Shown here piece by piece: positions 44,745 through 58,500 of a stretch of 64,000 nt of DNA (positions are counted from its first letter, which is position 1; every line of letters begins with the position of its first letter). This DNA is from Blepharisma stoltei (Eukaryota > Ciliophora > Heterotrichea > Heterotrichida > Blepharismidae): positions 434,001 through 498,000 of the forward strand of contig CAJZBQ010000056.1 of the NCBI GenBank assembly GCA_914767885.1, given 5' to 3'. The notes beneath the pieces were generated by a model. The model saw only the letters and a program-made list of their open reading frames with translations. It did not search any database and was not told the origin of the DNA. Position numbers and translations under genes: made by a program.

Positions 44745-46940
44745 TTAATCAATAGGCTGCTCTTCGTCAGGCTTGTTGGGGGCATTCAGCATATGAGTCA
44801 AAATATCTTTAGTGTATTTCAACCTTTTAGTCATTTCATGATTAGTGCTTTCTTGGGCAGTTGCCAATGGGTAAGTCATTCTTTCACCTTTTTTATTGAC
44901 ATAAGTGACTACCCTGGTTTCACTGCTCAGAATGATTTCTGTATGGTCTTGGAAGTTTACTTGGACAATTTTATTAGACAATCTGAACATAATTGCATGC
45001 CGAGTCCTCATCCATTTTTTTACATAAACAGGATTTCTCATAGTATTTTCGTCTTCAATTCCTGTCTCCAGCTTTATATCACCTTCTAAATAGCTTCTGA
45101 AATGTTGTAAAAGCGTCACTTTTTTTTGCAATTCTTTCGGATAGTCAGTTAATGTGTGACTAGTAACAACATCTTGCTTTTCAGGTCCTTTTCTTTCCAT
45201 ATAATTAAATCTATGCCCAGCAGGCCCTAGCATCACTTTAGTAGCATCATTGAAAAACACTCCTGTAGCCCCATTGCTTAATAAATACCCTAGACCGTAT
45301 TTTGATGAATAATCAACCCATTTTTTCACCCAAATTTCTGGCAGTTCTGTATTTCCTTGTGAAGAATTAGGGATAGGTAACTGTTTTGTTTCTTCTTTAG
45401 CGCGAGAAACTCTTTCAGTGTTGACTAATTCTTGACGAGAATTCCTAGATGATTGCTTAGAAATGGCAGGGGCAGTTTCTGTTAGTCTCTGAGTAGACGT
45501 CAATTGAGGATTAGACGCACTGGGCTGAAATTGACGAAGAAATGATGACGAGGGAGGACATGCTAAGGTTGATGGAGGAAGAAGCTTACTCCACCTCTCT
45601 GTGAGTAAACAAAATTTTTTTATTCGCTAGTTTTTTTTTTAAAAATTATATATAAATTTTATAGCAAGATTCTCTAGAATGCAAGCTGTTTAAAATTAAA
45701 CATAATTTAGCTCAAGGAGTTAGGAATTACATTCCCTTGATGGAAAAATTCATGCTCAATAATTTCATCAAGCGATGGACGTTTAGAGGGGTCAGTGACA
45801 AGTATGCGGGTTATAAGACTTTTACTTTGCTCACTAAGGGGAACGTGATCAGGGAAGGAATATGCATTCATGCGGATTCTCCTATAAGTCGTTTTTACGT
45901 CAGAAGTTTCAAATGGTGGCTTTCCGACCAAAAGTGTATACATGACTACACCCAAGCTCCATATATCAACTTCATAAGAATGCCCTTGCTTACCATCTAA
46001 TACTTCCGGAGCAATGTAATTCGGTGTCCCACAAATTGTCCTTTTTCTTTCTCCATCATGCTCGAGCCTGGTTGCAAGACCAAGATCTCCAATTTTAACT
46101 TCCATTTTGTCAGATAGGAAAAAATTTCCTAGCTTCAGATCCCTGTGAATTATATGGTGAGTGTGCAGATATTTCAAACCTGAAATAATCTGCATTGTAT
46201 AGCATTGCACTTCTAGCTCAGTTAAGCGTTTTCTGCGCCTTAAAAGTTCGTTCATTGTTTGATTTGTGCACAGCTCAAGCAAAATATAAACATTTTCATT
46301 GTCCTCAAAGAAATGCTCAAAACCGACAATGTTTGGATGATGCAGTGAACGATGAATTTTTATTTCTGACATCAGTTTCTGCTTCGCTCTAGCCTTATTC
46401 CCCCATTTAAAATGGAAGAAAAATTCAAATCAAATTTATATTAAATTTTTCGCTATAAAATATTTTTAAAATAAAAGAATGTAAAATGAATGCATATTTT
46501 TGAAGTTTTAATTTATTTTATGAAGAATTGATTCAAAACATTAATTTATTCAATGTGAAAACTGTTTAATAATATTCTTCATGCACTTTTACATTAAATT
46601 AGGGCAAAACTAATTTTATAAAAATTAGCAATAAAGTTTTTTTTCTTTCAAAAAATTTGCTCCAATTCAAAGTAACAAAAGAATGGATATTTTATTAATA
46701 TTTTGTTCCAATTTAAAAATAGGGGTTAGCTAAAGAAGCTTTTGGAACTACTTTGGCTGCAGCCACCTTTCGAGTATCAAGACTAGTAAACTCATAGCAT
46801 CTTGCAAAGCCACCTTTTCCAAGAAAGCGGCCTTTATTATACCTTCTAATTGCAATATCTCCATTTACTTTTACAACTTTTTCCTCTACTACCCCAGGAG
46901 TTTCACCGTCTTCTTGATTTCTGCTTGATTTGAGGGCCAT
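44745..46940 (-). CDS. PLK1: Polo-like kinase, 576 aa, two IESs
   Basis: 577 codons after removing 46398-46728 and 45589-45722. The kinase domain has LGKGGFARCYEFTSLDTRKV (polo-type Cys in the glycine loop), AAAKVVPKASLAKARAKQKLMSEI, HRDLKLGNFF, DLGLA and the activation-loop Thr in RTICGTPNYIAPEV. A ~90-residue linker leads to two polo boxes (WVKKWVDYSSKYGLGYLLSNG and VKKWMRTRHAIMFRLSNK), though the second lacks the standard HxK pair in an obvious place. Regulates mitosis and basal-body duplication. One IES cuts the N-lobe; the other cuts the linker. Confidence 0.96.
45589..45722. mobile_element. internally deleted family-1 MITE (134 bp) as IES in PLK
   Basis: TA at 45587-45588 and 45721-45722. 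Keeps the hairpin end and the block tgtttaaaattaaaca but has lost most of the body and the tandem end. Confidence 0.82.
46398..46728. mobile_element. family-2 MITE as IES in PLK
   Basis: 331 bp; TA at 46396-46397 and 46727-46728. TIR ttcccccatttaaaatgg / ccaatttaaaaataggggtta. Removal gives KASLAKARAKQK, the exact polo sequence. Confidence 0.9.
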
Positions 46941-47134
46941 ATTTTAAATATCGGAATTTAAATTATGGAATTATGGATTTGAGGTTAAATTTGCAACAAA
47001 AAAAACAAGAAATAATTGATTTAAAATAAAATTTTATTTTTCATCACTACACTTATAAATATTTTTAAATAAATTTTTATTCATATTCAGAAATTTCGAT
47101 AAAATTTTTTAAATCCAACCAATCTCTTTATTAT

Positions 47135-48058
47135 CTAATCGAGCTCACTAAGTTCGAATTCCTGATCATTTCTAAAAGCTGAAAATAACGTCGACAAGTG
47201 ATATTCCTCGAAACATTCTTTTACCATCCTTCCTCTTAAAAACTGATAGAGCTCGACTCCTTGCAGCTCTAAAATCTTTTCTCGTTTTAATTCTAGCATC
47301 TTTGACAGCAGCCTATGCATCAGTTTTTCCCCCTCAAGCAAAAATAAATCAAAAATTCTAACAGAAATGTCAAATGGTGTGTCATATAAAAAAATCGTAA
47401 TCATATACTGCGCAAAGCAAGAAACGAGCGTTAAATCATTTTCATCAATATGTTTTGATAGATCAGGAAATCTTGATTTTATGGTTTTTGTGGTGTTATT
47501 TATCATATTAATCAGCTTTGGTGTCCCTTGTCTATATGATTTTTACTTAAACATCAATCTTCAATTATACTCAAACATGATTTGAACGAAAGCTCAAAAA
47601 GCTAATTCTTCTTGATTTATATGAATGATTAAGCATCCGACAATAAATCCCATTCCTTGGCAATACCCGATATCAGGGTCATAGTTCGCATAAGCATATA
47701 AAATATTGCATAATTTTTGTTGGCCTATTCCACCTTTTTCTCGAAATAAAAGATGTTCAGGGAATGTTCGATGAAGATCTTTTTGAATTATATTAGATAC
47801 TGACGGGTCAATGTTTTCTATTAGCCTGCTATAAACACCATTTGAAAACTGCTGTAATAGCTGGCTTGCTCTAGTTAGAAATGCTCAAATATCTCCTCTT
47901 AGCTCTTCCGGAATTCCACTAATTAGACTATTTCTTAGCCGTAGTTTAGAAACATTATCAAAGTCATTTCGTCTTATTATCAAATTTCATTCTTGTCGAG
48001 TGAATCCTTTGTGACGGGAATTCAAACTATTACGGGTCGGATTTTTTGGTTTTATCAT
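47135..48058 (-). CDS. TBC-domain Rab GTPase-activating protein, 302 aa
   Basis: 303 codons with a 15-nt intron (47532-47546). The TBC domain fills most of the protein: RNSLISGIPEELRGDIWAFL, the Arg finger in IQKDLHRTFP, the Gln finger in GYCQGMGFIVG, and LAFWAFVQIM with TGA for Trp twice. The region after the intron (HIDENDLTLVSCFAQYMITIFLYDTPFDISVRIFDLFL) is the usual TBC C-terminal half. It should accelerate GTP hydrolysis on a Rab; which Rab cannot be told. The N-terminal ~25 residues are basic. Confidence 0.94.
47532..47546 (-). other. 15-nt spliceosomal intron
   Basis: gtaaaaatcatatag; removal joins NWRLMF to KQGTPKLIN. Confidence 0.92.
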
Positions 48059-48269
48059 TTTTGTTTTAAAAGGAAATTCCCAGTCTTTTTATGTAATTGA
48101 TAATATCAGTTATAATGGAATAGCAAATAATTTTGCGATGGGTCTTAAAATTGATATTTTTGAATTAAAACATAAAGAAATTTTATTATAATATTTATGT
48201 TAAATTGAATTATGGGAACTTTTTCATTAAAATAGGAGATTTGCTATATGCATATTTAGAGTGATAAGA

Positions 48270-50267
48270 TTAGTATATATCAGGAATATTTGGATAATAT
48301 CCTTGCTCTTTGCATTCCCAATATCCTCCTATATATTTCCATTCGTCGTTTTCTAATGTAAACCATCTTGGGAAATAAGTGTCATGATTATCCTCAAGAA
48401 TCTTCCTTGCTGCTCTTTGCTTTTCTTCTAACCTATGTTTTTCTGAATTTGCTAATTTTAAGTCTCCATTTTCCAATGCTCTTTGATCTGGTCTATATCT
48501 TGAATCTGTAGTTGGAATTCCAGGCACTAGTTCTGGTACTTGATTTAGCTGTAAAGTAAAATCACTGAAAAAATAGCACCATTCAAAATCTTTAGGGAAT
48601 GGATAAGCTCTCCATGCTTCAACTATTTCTCCAGTTTGATTATTCACAACATCCATCCCTCCATTCCATGTTCCTTCTAGCTTGTAATGCTCCTTTCCAT
48701 ATGCATCATAAATATTTCCTTCGACTTCTGTAGCTTTTTTCGAAAACCACCCTGTCCTTCTTCAGTTAATTTTAGCAAAATCTCCAGTTTCTGTGTTTTT
48801 TACATCAACAATTCCATTATGCTCGACCCAAATTTTCCCAAAAATAATGTTATGAACACGAGTTTGGGGTTTATTTCAGACAAAATGGTCATTATAGGGT
48901 TTCAATATTAAATGATAGTTAGCTTGTGGCTCTACTAATAGGTGCGTCCCTTTAAAAGAAGTTTTTACTTGGACGCTGGCCCAAAACACATACTTTTCAT
49001 GCTCACAGTGCAAAGCAGAAATGGGAGGATGGTGACTTACTTGTTCCAATAATAATCTAAAGCCGTCTTGTTCATATTCAAAGGTTTCTCCTAATAATGG
49101 GTTGAAAGGTTTCATAGTGCGCCACTCACTTGTCGTATAAGAAGTGACAGCAAAGCTTGATACTAAAGCAAGTCTAAACCTAGGATCTGGATGATCAGCA
49201 GCTCGAAGCAAAATTTCATTATACGTTAAATCTTCAGCCCACCTTTGAATAAAGCTTAAAGGCTCATTAAAATACACAGGAACAGATATTTTGCTGAGCT
49301 CTTTCCCGATGGATTCTTTAACAACTTTCCAAATATTAATTTTTTCATTAGGGTCACGTAGGTGGGGAAGTCTGTCTCTATGTACCGCAATGCTTGATGT
49401 TATCGGCCTTTCTATTGGCATCATAACTTCTATTTGTTTAAATTCCTCTATTTTGTCCTCAGAAATATGGCTTTGTGCATCTTCAAAACAGTAGCTTTCG
49501 TCTTCATTAGGATAACCTGCCATCACTTTTTTCCTTTCATCTTTCATGAATTCTATTGAATTATCAGACTGAATTTCATTGTCCGAGCCGATTGAATTAT
49601 ACTGTTTTCCTTCTATTATTCTTTAAAAAATCTATGAATTTATTGACATTTATAATAAAAAATTAAATTTATTAGCCTTTTATATGATATTAGAAATATC
49701 TTTTTCTTTGATTTTTTTTTGTGTAATTCACATGCTTTTTCTATTAAAATCTTCATCAGTATCAATATACTGCAGCACTTCAGTCGCCAAAATCTTCATC
49801 TCTTCACATAGAGAAACAATCTTTTCTATTCCCGGGGTAGTTTTTATTAGGGAACTAGGAATTAAGTCTATAGTCGCTTGCATTTGTGCGTGAACACTTC
49901 ACATCTCGCCTATTTTTCCATGAATAACTTGGTTTGGGGAGTTTTCAACTGTGTTTACGCTTGCTCTTGGGTCTTCACTCATTGTCCGCTTCTTGACATC
50001 AGTTTGATTTAATTTTAAAGCGCGAATTCAGTCAGCAGCTTCTCCTGGGGTGTATGCTTTTAAATGAACTTGGGTGCATCCAGTGTCTATGAAAAATCGA
50101 CAGGGTTTTAAAGGATGCTTATGAATGTGAGCTATTTCAAGATGGATTATTCCTCTTTGAGGGGAACCTTTGTCTTTGCAGTAATGAAGAACGCCATTAT
50201 AGAGAATAAAATATCGGCGCTGCCAGCCAAAAATGTAGTTTGTCCACTTTAGCAAGTACCCTTCCAT
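48270..50267 (-). CDS. oxysterol-binding-protein-related protein with PH domain, 642 aa
   Basis: 643 codons after removing a 69-bp IES (49616-49684). N-terminal PH domain (1-90: MEGYLLKWTNYIFGWQRRYF ... AADWIRALK with TGA-coded Trp), a linker, then the ORD lipid-transfer domain with the family signature EQVSHHPPISA, FNPLLGETFEYEQ and the C-terminal W(R)TGWFSKKATEVEG region. No ankyrin repeats and no clear FFAT motif. It moves sterol or phosphoinositide between ER and other membranes. PH-ORD is the short OSBP layout found in protists. Confidence 0.94.
49616..49684. other. short IES (69 bp) in ORP gene
   Basis: TA at 49614-49615 and 49683-49684; AT-rich with in-frame stops. Removal joins KDISNII to EGKQYNSIG. 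A TA three bases away would give one extra Ile. Confidence 0.8.
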
Positions 50268-50431
50268 TAGATTTTTATTGCGCAGGTTTAAATACAGGGA
50301 AAATGAGACATTTAAAGAGGTATATAAATTTAAGAGAAAAATTACAATTTTTTTGTGGAACCGATATGAAAATTATGCTATATTTTAATAAATAAGTAAA
50401 ATTTTATAACAAATTTGTCGAGATAACCAAA

Positions 50432-52496
50432 ATGAGTTTGGAGAAAAAATAGAAGGTTATTTAAATTTTTTAATATTTAATGCTTTCTATTAATAAGTTC
50501 TGATAATTAAAATAATTTCTATGTGTAGAATGATTCCTTGTAAATTAAATGAATATATGATTCAAGCTCTTATGCAATTTATAAATAATATAGTCCATCA
50601 ATCTAAATTTTAAAATGGTTTTCTGACAAATAGCAAATCAAAAACTTTTTAAATTATAATAAAATTTCTGAGAAAAGAAGAAAAATCCCAAAAGAAAGAA
50701 TTGATTATTTATGAAAAAGAGCTAGACGCATTGCTTTTTCTGTTATGAGACTTAGAAATATGTCTCGAGATCGGATTATATTTGGTTTTGATCCTCAAAA
50801 TTTAAAATTAAATGAAGAAATTTCTGACTTTAACTCTTATTCAGCTTTGAAATTATTATTTTTGCCGACAGGAAAATTTTTGAAAATATGGTCATGAATT
50901 ATTTTTTTGCTAATAATTATATGGATACTTATTATACCTATTTCAATAGCTTTTATTTATGAAGATGCTTGAACATGATTTTCAATTGATTTTTCTATTG
51001 ATCTAATATTTATGATAGATATTTTTATTAATTTTAATAGTGGATATTACAAGTCGTACAAAAATCTGATTGTTAAAAAGTCAACAATTGCAGCCCATTA
51101 TTTAAGTACTTGGTTTTTATTTGATTTTATAAATTGCATCCCTTGATCAATCCTATATATTATAAATATCACTAATAGCCAATCTTTTAGAATTCCTATA
51201 TTGATGAAAGTAATAAGAATTATTAAACCCAGGGAACTAAAAAAGAAATATAACTACTCTCCCTTATGAAATTTCGCAAAATTCATATGCTGTATTATTC
51301 TTTTTATTCACACGATTGCATGCGGATGATATTTTTTGGGCATGATTGAAAAAATGGACCATCGAAATTGGCTCAACCGATATAGCATTTCACATGAAAA
51401 AATTTATAAAAAGTATTTAATTTCGCTTTATTGGACTTTTGTAACTTTAACAACAGTAGGATATGGGGACTTTGTCCCATTGACAAATACTGAAAAAATA
51501 TATGCCATGTTTGTCATTACTTTTGGAGCAGGATTTTGAGCTTTTACAATTGGATCACTTATTTCGATCATAAAACAGCATGAAAATAATTATTCAGGCC
51601 TAAATATTAAATTAGCATGTTTTTCAGAGCTGTGCACTCTTATTAATCTTCCTAAAGGATCTAAAGCAAAAGCTAAAAGCTACATGAAAGAATATTATAC
51701 AAAAAATTTACAAAACTGAGCTTACCCAGGGATTTTATTGAGAGATTTGGCTCCTAAGCTAATCCGCGAGTTAAATCATCATATTTATAAACGACTTATA
51801 CAAAACATTGAGTTTTTCCAATCCAGACCTAACAGTTTTATTTCTTATATAGCTCCAAAACTCAGCTTGATAAATTTCAAAGCAAAAGAAATCATCTATA
51901 AAATGTGAGATTCAGCTGATGAAATGTACTTTTTAAGTCAAGGGAGGATTAATTATATAATAAAAAATGGTACTTCTTTTAGAAGTTTATCACAAGGAAC
52001 TTATTTTGGAGAAATCGAAATTTTAGAAAATATTCCCAGATGATTTGGAGTTATTGTAGTCTCTAAAATAGCAGAAATCTTTTTGCTTAGTAAGCTAGAA
52101 TTTTCAAAGATGCTGCAAGAATTTCCAGAGATTGAAGACGAAGTAATTAAAATTTCAAATAAGAGAAAACAAAAATATCAAGAAGATATCGATAGAGTAA
52201 AAAGTTTAGTTACAGCTGAAACTAAACTTGAGGAAGATTCTGATGAAATTTCAAATATAGCCAATGAAAATTTAGAATTAGACACAATTGAAGCATTACC
52301 TGAAGAATCAGAGATAAATTATATACTGAATAGGTTAGACACATCAACTTATGTTTCTCTCACAACTGATAGCTATGAAAAGAAAAGAAACAGATCGCTA
52401 TGATCTAAAGCACTAACAGGCGATCCAAAAGGATGAGTTTATGCTAAAGCAAAAAAATTAAAGATTTTACTTAATAAGAAATTAATTAGCTGATAG
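50432..52496 (+). CDS. cyclic-nucleotide-binding-type K+ channel, 619 aa
   Basis: 620 codons if a 205-bp IES (50452-50656) is removed so that MSLEKK joins YNKISEKRRK. Six TM segments follow, with the pore TFVTLTTVGYGDFVPL (K+ filter GYGD) and in-frame TGA for Trp in many membrane helices. S4 is weakly charged (PILMKVIRIIKPREL). After S6 come a C-linker and a cNMP-binding beta roll (YFLSQGRINYIIK..TYFGEIEIL). The roll lacks the full RA phosphate-binding motif, so ligand binding is doubtful. EAG/HCN-like ciliate channels control membrane potential and ciliary beating. The first exon rests on frame only. Confidence 0.88.
50452..50656. other. predicted IES (205 bp) near the start of the channel gene
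   Basis: TA at 50450-50451 and 50655-50656; AT-rich without TIR. Needed to connect an ATG with the open frame upstream of the first channel methionine (50744 region), where stops otherwise block any start. Confidence 0.6.
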
Positions 52497-52551
52497 CACG
52501 AATAAAAATGCTATGCTTCTTTATTATATTTTTAAATAATTATTTAAATTT

Positions 52552-55500
52552 ATGCTTAGATTAAATTCTCCTGCAAAACTTATTCTGCTATTCAAAGCTT
52601 TGGTAATTTTTTCACAAAAACTCACAATAACCCAGCTCAATACTCTTGATAGTTTTCGCTTAGCTGTAGAAGACTCGCTGACTATAAACTTAAATGAATT
52701 TATCTCGGGCCAAAATATAACCTTTGCAATTTCAGGTATTTTTAATATCACTAATGGTGTTCAGCCGACAATTAAGCAAAGATTAGTTCCAATTCAATGA
52801 ATTGAAAAGACTTTTACTGTTCCTCAGCAAGCCCAATATGGAAGCTTAGCCCTTGATCCTAGATACTCTATTATATACAGTCTAGAAGGATCTACTATAA
52901 TAGCGTGGGATTATAGTAATATTGCTGAGGTTTTTGAAACAAATACCTATACCATTCAAAGCCAGGTAAATATTTTATGTATTGATATAATTGAGCATTT
53001 TAATGATGTTTATATAGCAACTGCAGAAAAAGTTGTGGGGAATACTAAATATATGATGAGAATGGTTAATGCTACTGATATAAAAAATATAACGCAAATT
53101 GGGAATGCGTTTAGTTATACATATAAAGAATTAGCTGACTCAATAAATTTTTATTATGTGGGAAATTTTATGTGGATTTTTATGGTGAATTCTGACGTTG
53201 TTAATATTTATCAGTTTGATCTTGATTTTAAAATAGCTCCTTCTTTTTCTAGAAGCATTTCGCAAGCGAACTTAAATCAGCCTTCTGTGAATTTCACAGG
53301 ATTAGCGACATTTAATAACCTCGCTTATTTGTGTGATTATAATAAAGGAATTTTTATATTTGATCTCCTGGCATATTTAATCAAAAATTCCTCTACAATC
53401 CAAGTCACAAACATTTTTATTCATCCACTGCAATATGGAAATATAATCTCATGCGTATCTCAAAATAATTATTTAACTGTGACAACCTCATCTGGCCCAA
53501 TTGTTTATTACCTTCCTGATTTAAGCTCTCCTCAAACTTATTTCATTTTCCAGCACCCCAATGAGGCATCAAGTTTATTTTCAAGTGTAGGCGTAGTCTC
53601 TAATCAGATATTCACAATGGGGTATTTTATCAGCCAAATAGTCAATAAAGCTAATTCATATACAACCACTTTTAGAGTGTACTCGCGCTCCCAATATCAA
53701 AATTCTTCTGTATTACTTGACGAGTGGACATGGAATCTTTATGGAGATGACCTAAACAATAATCCTTATCCAGCATTCTCTGTTATATATCAAAATGATA
53801 ATTATTATTTAATTGCAAACCCAGGCTCAAGCTTAAGAATTTTTCAAGTGATGGAAAATCCGACTTTACTATTTGACCCAGGACTAATTATTCCTTACAC
53901 TTATAAAGCAACTTTAAATGCTTCAAATGATGAATATAGCCAATATCCTATCGCTTTTAATTTTGCTGTACAAGCTATTTTAAGTGAAAATTTAAATATT
54001 TTCCCTTGAAGAGGCAAATATAAAAATCAAGGTTTTATTGCTCTACAGAATATTTCTGAATATTTAACGAATCCTATTGATGGCTCTGCCTATATTTATA
54101 TCCCAATATCAAACTATGCGATAGGGCATAATGTGAGTTATCAATTAGAATTATCAGGAAAAAATGATAACCCTCAAAACTATAATACAACGATATCAAT
54201 ACCCCCAAAGATCCAAATCGCATATGAGTACGGTATCTTAGGAGATAATAATTGTCTAGATCCATTTGTATTGTGATTTCCTTTCAGTTCTTCCATTTCT
54301 TTTGTTATAACGATTTGCAATGGAGTTTTGCATACTTGAATAAGCGATGCTACTTCTTTCATTTCGATGAATATCAATATAGAGCCCAAAGAAGGATTTA
54401 CTCAGCAGATAGCAGCAATTCATCAAGCTCAGAATAACATGGAATTACATATATTCATAGAAAGCACTCAGTATGCCAATAATGAAACCAATGTGCTATG
54501 GGAAGCGTATAATATAACGGTATATGAAGAGCCTTATTTGATTTTTAGCATAGAATTTTCAGATTCCATTCCTAGCAGCAAGCTTCAAATCATAAATGAT
54601 TTACTATTTTCGTTAAGGGGAAATGAAATTCAAGTTTTTAAAATAGAAATAAGCAGCAATAATACATTTGAATTAATCCAATATAATCCTATCAATCAGG
54701 ATACAATAGAAGGAAATATCAGTTTTATGCCTGTGGATTTTGCAATCGACCCTCTATCAGGAACGATGCTCTATGTATATGATTTTTTTGAAGGATTAAT
54801 ATGTTTTACTATAGATAATGTTACAACCCAAAATTATAGTCCTACGATGAATGGGATTTACCAAGGCATTTTTTTCACAGATGTCGAAATGATTGCAACA
54901 AATGAATTTCTTTATATTTTTTCAAAAAGTGTAAATCCTGTCATTATTCAAATTTCCACTGCGAATTTATTGAAATATAGAAAATTTCCCAGTTTTGGCT
55001 GTGTTCCAAGCGACTTTGACGCATCTTACCATTATTTAGCTGTTATGTGTAGCAGCATTGATAATGTACAAGTTTTAATTTATGATGTTCATGCTGAAAA
55101 TTACTGCTCTTTATATACAACTTTGCCTTCAAAAATTGTTGGCTCAATCGCAGTTACATCTGAAGACCAATTTAATATATCATATTTGTATTATTTTAAT
55201 GGAGACTTTTTTACTGACTCCCCCCCCCCCCTCCGTGAGCGAACAAAAAAATTTTGTTCGCTCACGGAGGGGGGTTAATTTTTTTTTTTTAAAAAAAAAT
55301 TTATATATAAATTTTATAAAAAATATTTTTTTCGAAATTTAAAAAAATCCTAATTTGCAAAAATTGGGAAGCAAATATTAATTTAATTTGCAAAATTTAT
55401 GTTTTAAAACGCAATTTGTTTTAAATTAAACAGAATTAGCTCTAGATTTCATTATACTAATTATCACTTATATATCAAAATTTTTTTCCATTAAAAATTT

Positions 55501-58500
55501 TTCTATTAAAAAAAAATTTTTGTTCACTCACGGAGGGTGGGTTTTTGGTCAAAAAATGGCGATTTTTCTAATGGTTTTGTTCGCTCACGGAGGGGGGGGG
55601 GGGAGTGAGTATTATTTAGGACAAGTTAGTGATGATAACTGACTGCCTTATTTTCCTATTGACTATTTTCCTAACGGAAGCAATGTGATCACTGAATGAG
55701 GAAGATTTGGGATTCAGTTTGAAGAGTACAATTTTAGCTCTGCTTTTACAGAAACGTTACAGCTCACAACTATTGGGTCGAATTCTAACGCTACCAATAA
55801 AATTACTGTGCAGTTTTGCAATATTGGGAATTTTTTGGATCAAAATGAAAAATATAGATACTTACTCCCCCCCCTCCGTGAGTGAACAAAAAAATTTTGT
55901 TCACTCACGGAGGGGGGGTTAATTTTTTTTTTTTAATAAAATTTATATAAAAATTTTATAAAAAAATATTTTTTTTCGAAATTTAAAAAAATCCTAATTC
56001 GCAAAAATTGGAAAGAAAATATTAATTTTATTTATAAAATTTATGTTTTAAAAAGCAATTCGTTTGAAATTAAACAGAATTAGCTCTAGATTTCATTATA
56101 CTAATTATCATTTATATATCATATACATAAAATGGCGTATGGCGACCGACCCACCCTCCCAGTGGTGGTTACCCATGTATATCCGGGCATGGTTTTTGGA
56201 GCCAGGAATTAGCCCAACAACGTCCGGGACCTCGAAGCGAGAGGCCTAAGCGCGAGAACCGCTGTTTTTTGCGACCAGACCCATGGGCAGTTATTCGTGA
56301 CTTCTTTTTGCCAGCAGCGCTCAGCCCAGTGAGTGCCGAAATGAGGCAGGGTGAATTACCTGCCTAAGCTGCTTTAGTGGCTCGCCCCGAATGGCGAAAG
56401 CTGTTGAGTTCTTTCTCGGGATGACCGGAAAAGAGGGGAGGCGAGTTAGACATCGAGACGGGGGTCTCTCCAGTTGAAAAGGTGCCCTTCAATGGGCAGA
56501 TCTGGCGGACGACGAAGCGGAGTTGGCGTAAACTTAGGCGACGATCCAAGTTGGAAATGGAGGTGGTCAGCAAAGCCGGTATAAGACGGCCCTTGACAAT
56601 ACCTCTACCGAGAAACCGGGGGTTTCGGCCCGGGCTTGGTGAACGCTCTGCCACCACACGGGAAACCGTGGCATGCGACCTCGGACGTAGTAGGGACCTT
56701 AAATACCCAGCGTAATCTTAATCTTAATCTTAATCATTTATATATCAAAATTTTGTTCTATAAAAATTTTTTCTTATTAAAAAAATTTTTTGTTCACTCA
56801 CAGAGGGTGGTTTTTGGGCAAAAAATAGGGATTTTTCTAATGGTTTTGTTGACTCACGGGGGGGGGAGTTAGAAAATAACCTCACAAATTATCAAGGAAT
56901 AGTAGACGTCACAAATAGTAATTATGCAGGAAGCTTGCCTTTAAATGCATTTATAGGAAATGATATTGACTTTGGATATATTTTGTCAAATGATCAAGAG
57001 CAGCTAATTTTTTCTAGTGATACTTGTGATCCAAACAGCCAAAATATATTTTGTATAGAAAGCAAAACAAGGGATATTGGAGCAATTTATAATGATACAG
57101 AAGTTTATGATTTTATTATTACAAGTGATATGCAGCTTATATCAATTCCAAACATGCTAGTAGAAATTCAATTAGTTACTTTATTGGAGCAGCAAATGTA
57201 TAATTTATCAGAATTAAACCATGGAAAAACTGTTGCTTGCGATATTTTATGCGAAATCCCAAATAATTCCTTTTTATTTGCAGCAGGATGCAATTTAATA
57301 GATGGGGCAAATAATACTTTATTTGTTTTGTCGTTGCTGAATTTAAATGATTTTTATAATTCTTATACAATATCAATTCCTTATAAAACGTCTATGCTGG
57401 AATCCTCAAGCGACAATGATGGCAATCTAAAACTTTATCATTATTGTGGAACAGTTTTAACAATTTTCAATATTACATCATCTTCAAATAATACTTTTTC
57501 CCTGTCTCAGTATGCAACAATTACTTCGCAATCATTATCAATAAATACATTTAACCCAATAAATATTGGCTTCATCAATAACACTTATCTTCTTATAGGG
57601 GATTCTCAAAACGGGATAATTCGTCTGGTAAATACTCCGAATTCAACTCAAGGGAATTATAAAATTTTTGATATTTATATGCCAAGCGATAATATTCTGA
57701 ACACTATTTCTTCAGAATTATGCTCAATGATTTTATTGGCCAATAAGAAGTCTATAATTACTATTATGTCAAATGCTGATGTTTATTTAATTTCTCTGAC
57801 AAATTCCTATAAAATAAAAAACCATTTCCCGCCGATGTATAGTCTAGCATCTACTCCATCAGGCTTCCGCACACATTTAACCCCAAAATCAACCTTTATT
57901 TCGTTCCCTGTAATTAGGACAGAAGGAATTATTTTATTAACTCCCCCCCCCCCCTCCGTGAGCGAACAAAACCATTAGAAAAATCGCCATTTTTTGACCA
58001 AAAAACCCACCCTCCGTGAGTGAACAAAAATTTTTTTAATAGAAAAAATTTTTAATGGAAAAAAATTTTGATATATAAGTGATAATTAGTATAATGAAAT
58101 CTAGAGCTAATTCTGTTTAATTTTAAACAAATTGCTTTTTAAAACATAAATTTTGCAAATTAAATTAATATTTGCTTCCCAATTTTTGCAAATTAGGATT
58201 TTTTTAAATTTCGAAAAAAATATTTTTTTTATAAAATTTATATATAAATTTTTTTTAAAAAAAAAAATTAACCCCCCTCCGTGAGCGAACAAAATTTTTT
58301 TGTTCGCTCACGGAGGGGGGGGGGGGAGTAAGGATTTTCAACTATTCTGAAACTGCTTTGAGTGCCATTTATAAAGACATTTCTCTGCCGAATTCTCCAA
58401 ATTATACCCCTAACTTTGGAGGAAGATTACAGCTTTATAGTGATTTTAATGGTTATTTATGGCTATATCACAATCTAATGGCTTATTCACAAGAAATCAC

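Noticed and set aside
56364-56715. Arg/Pro-rich ORFs in the GC-rich block at 56.3-56.7 kb
   Set aside because: They lie wholly inside the nested retroposon and have no protein-like conservation pattern; high GC alone lengthens ORFs in an AT-rich genome.
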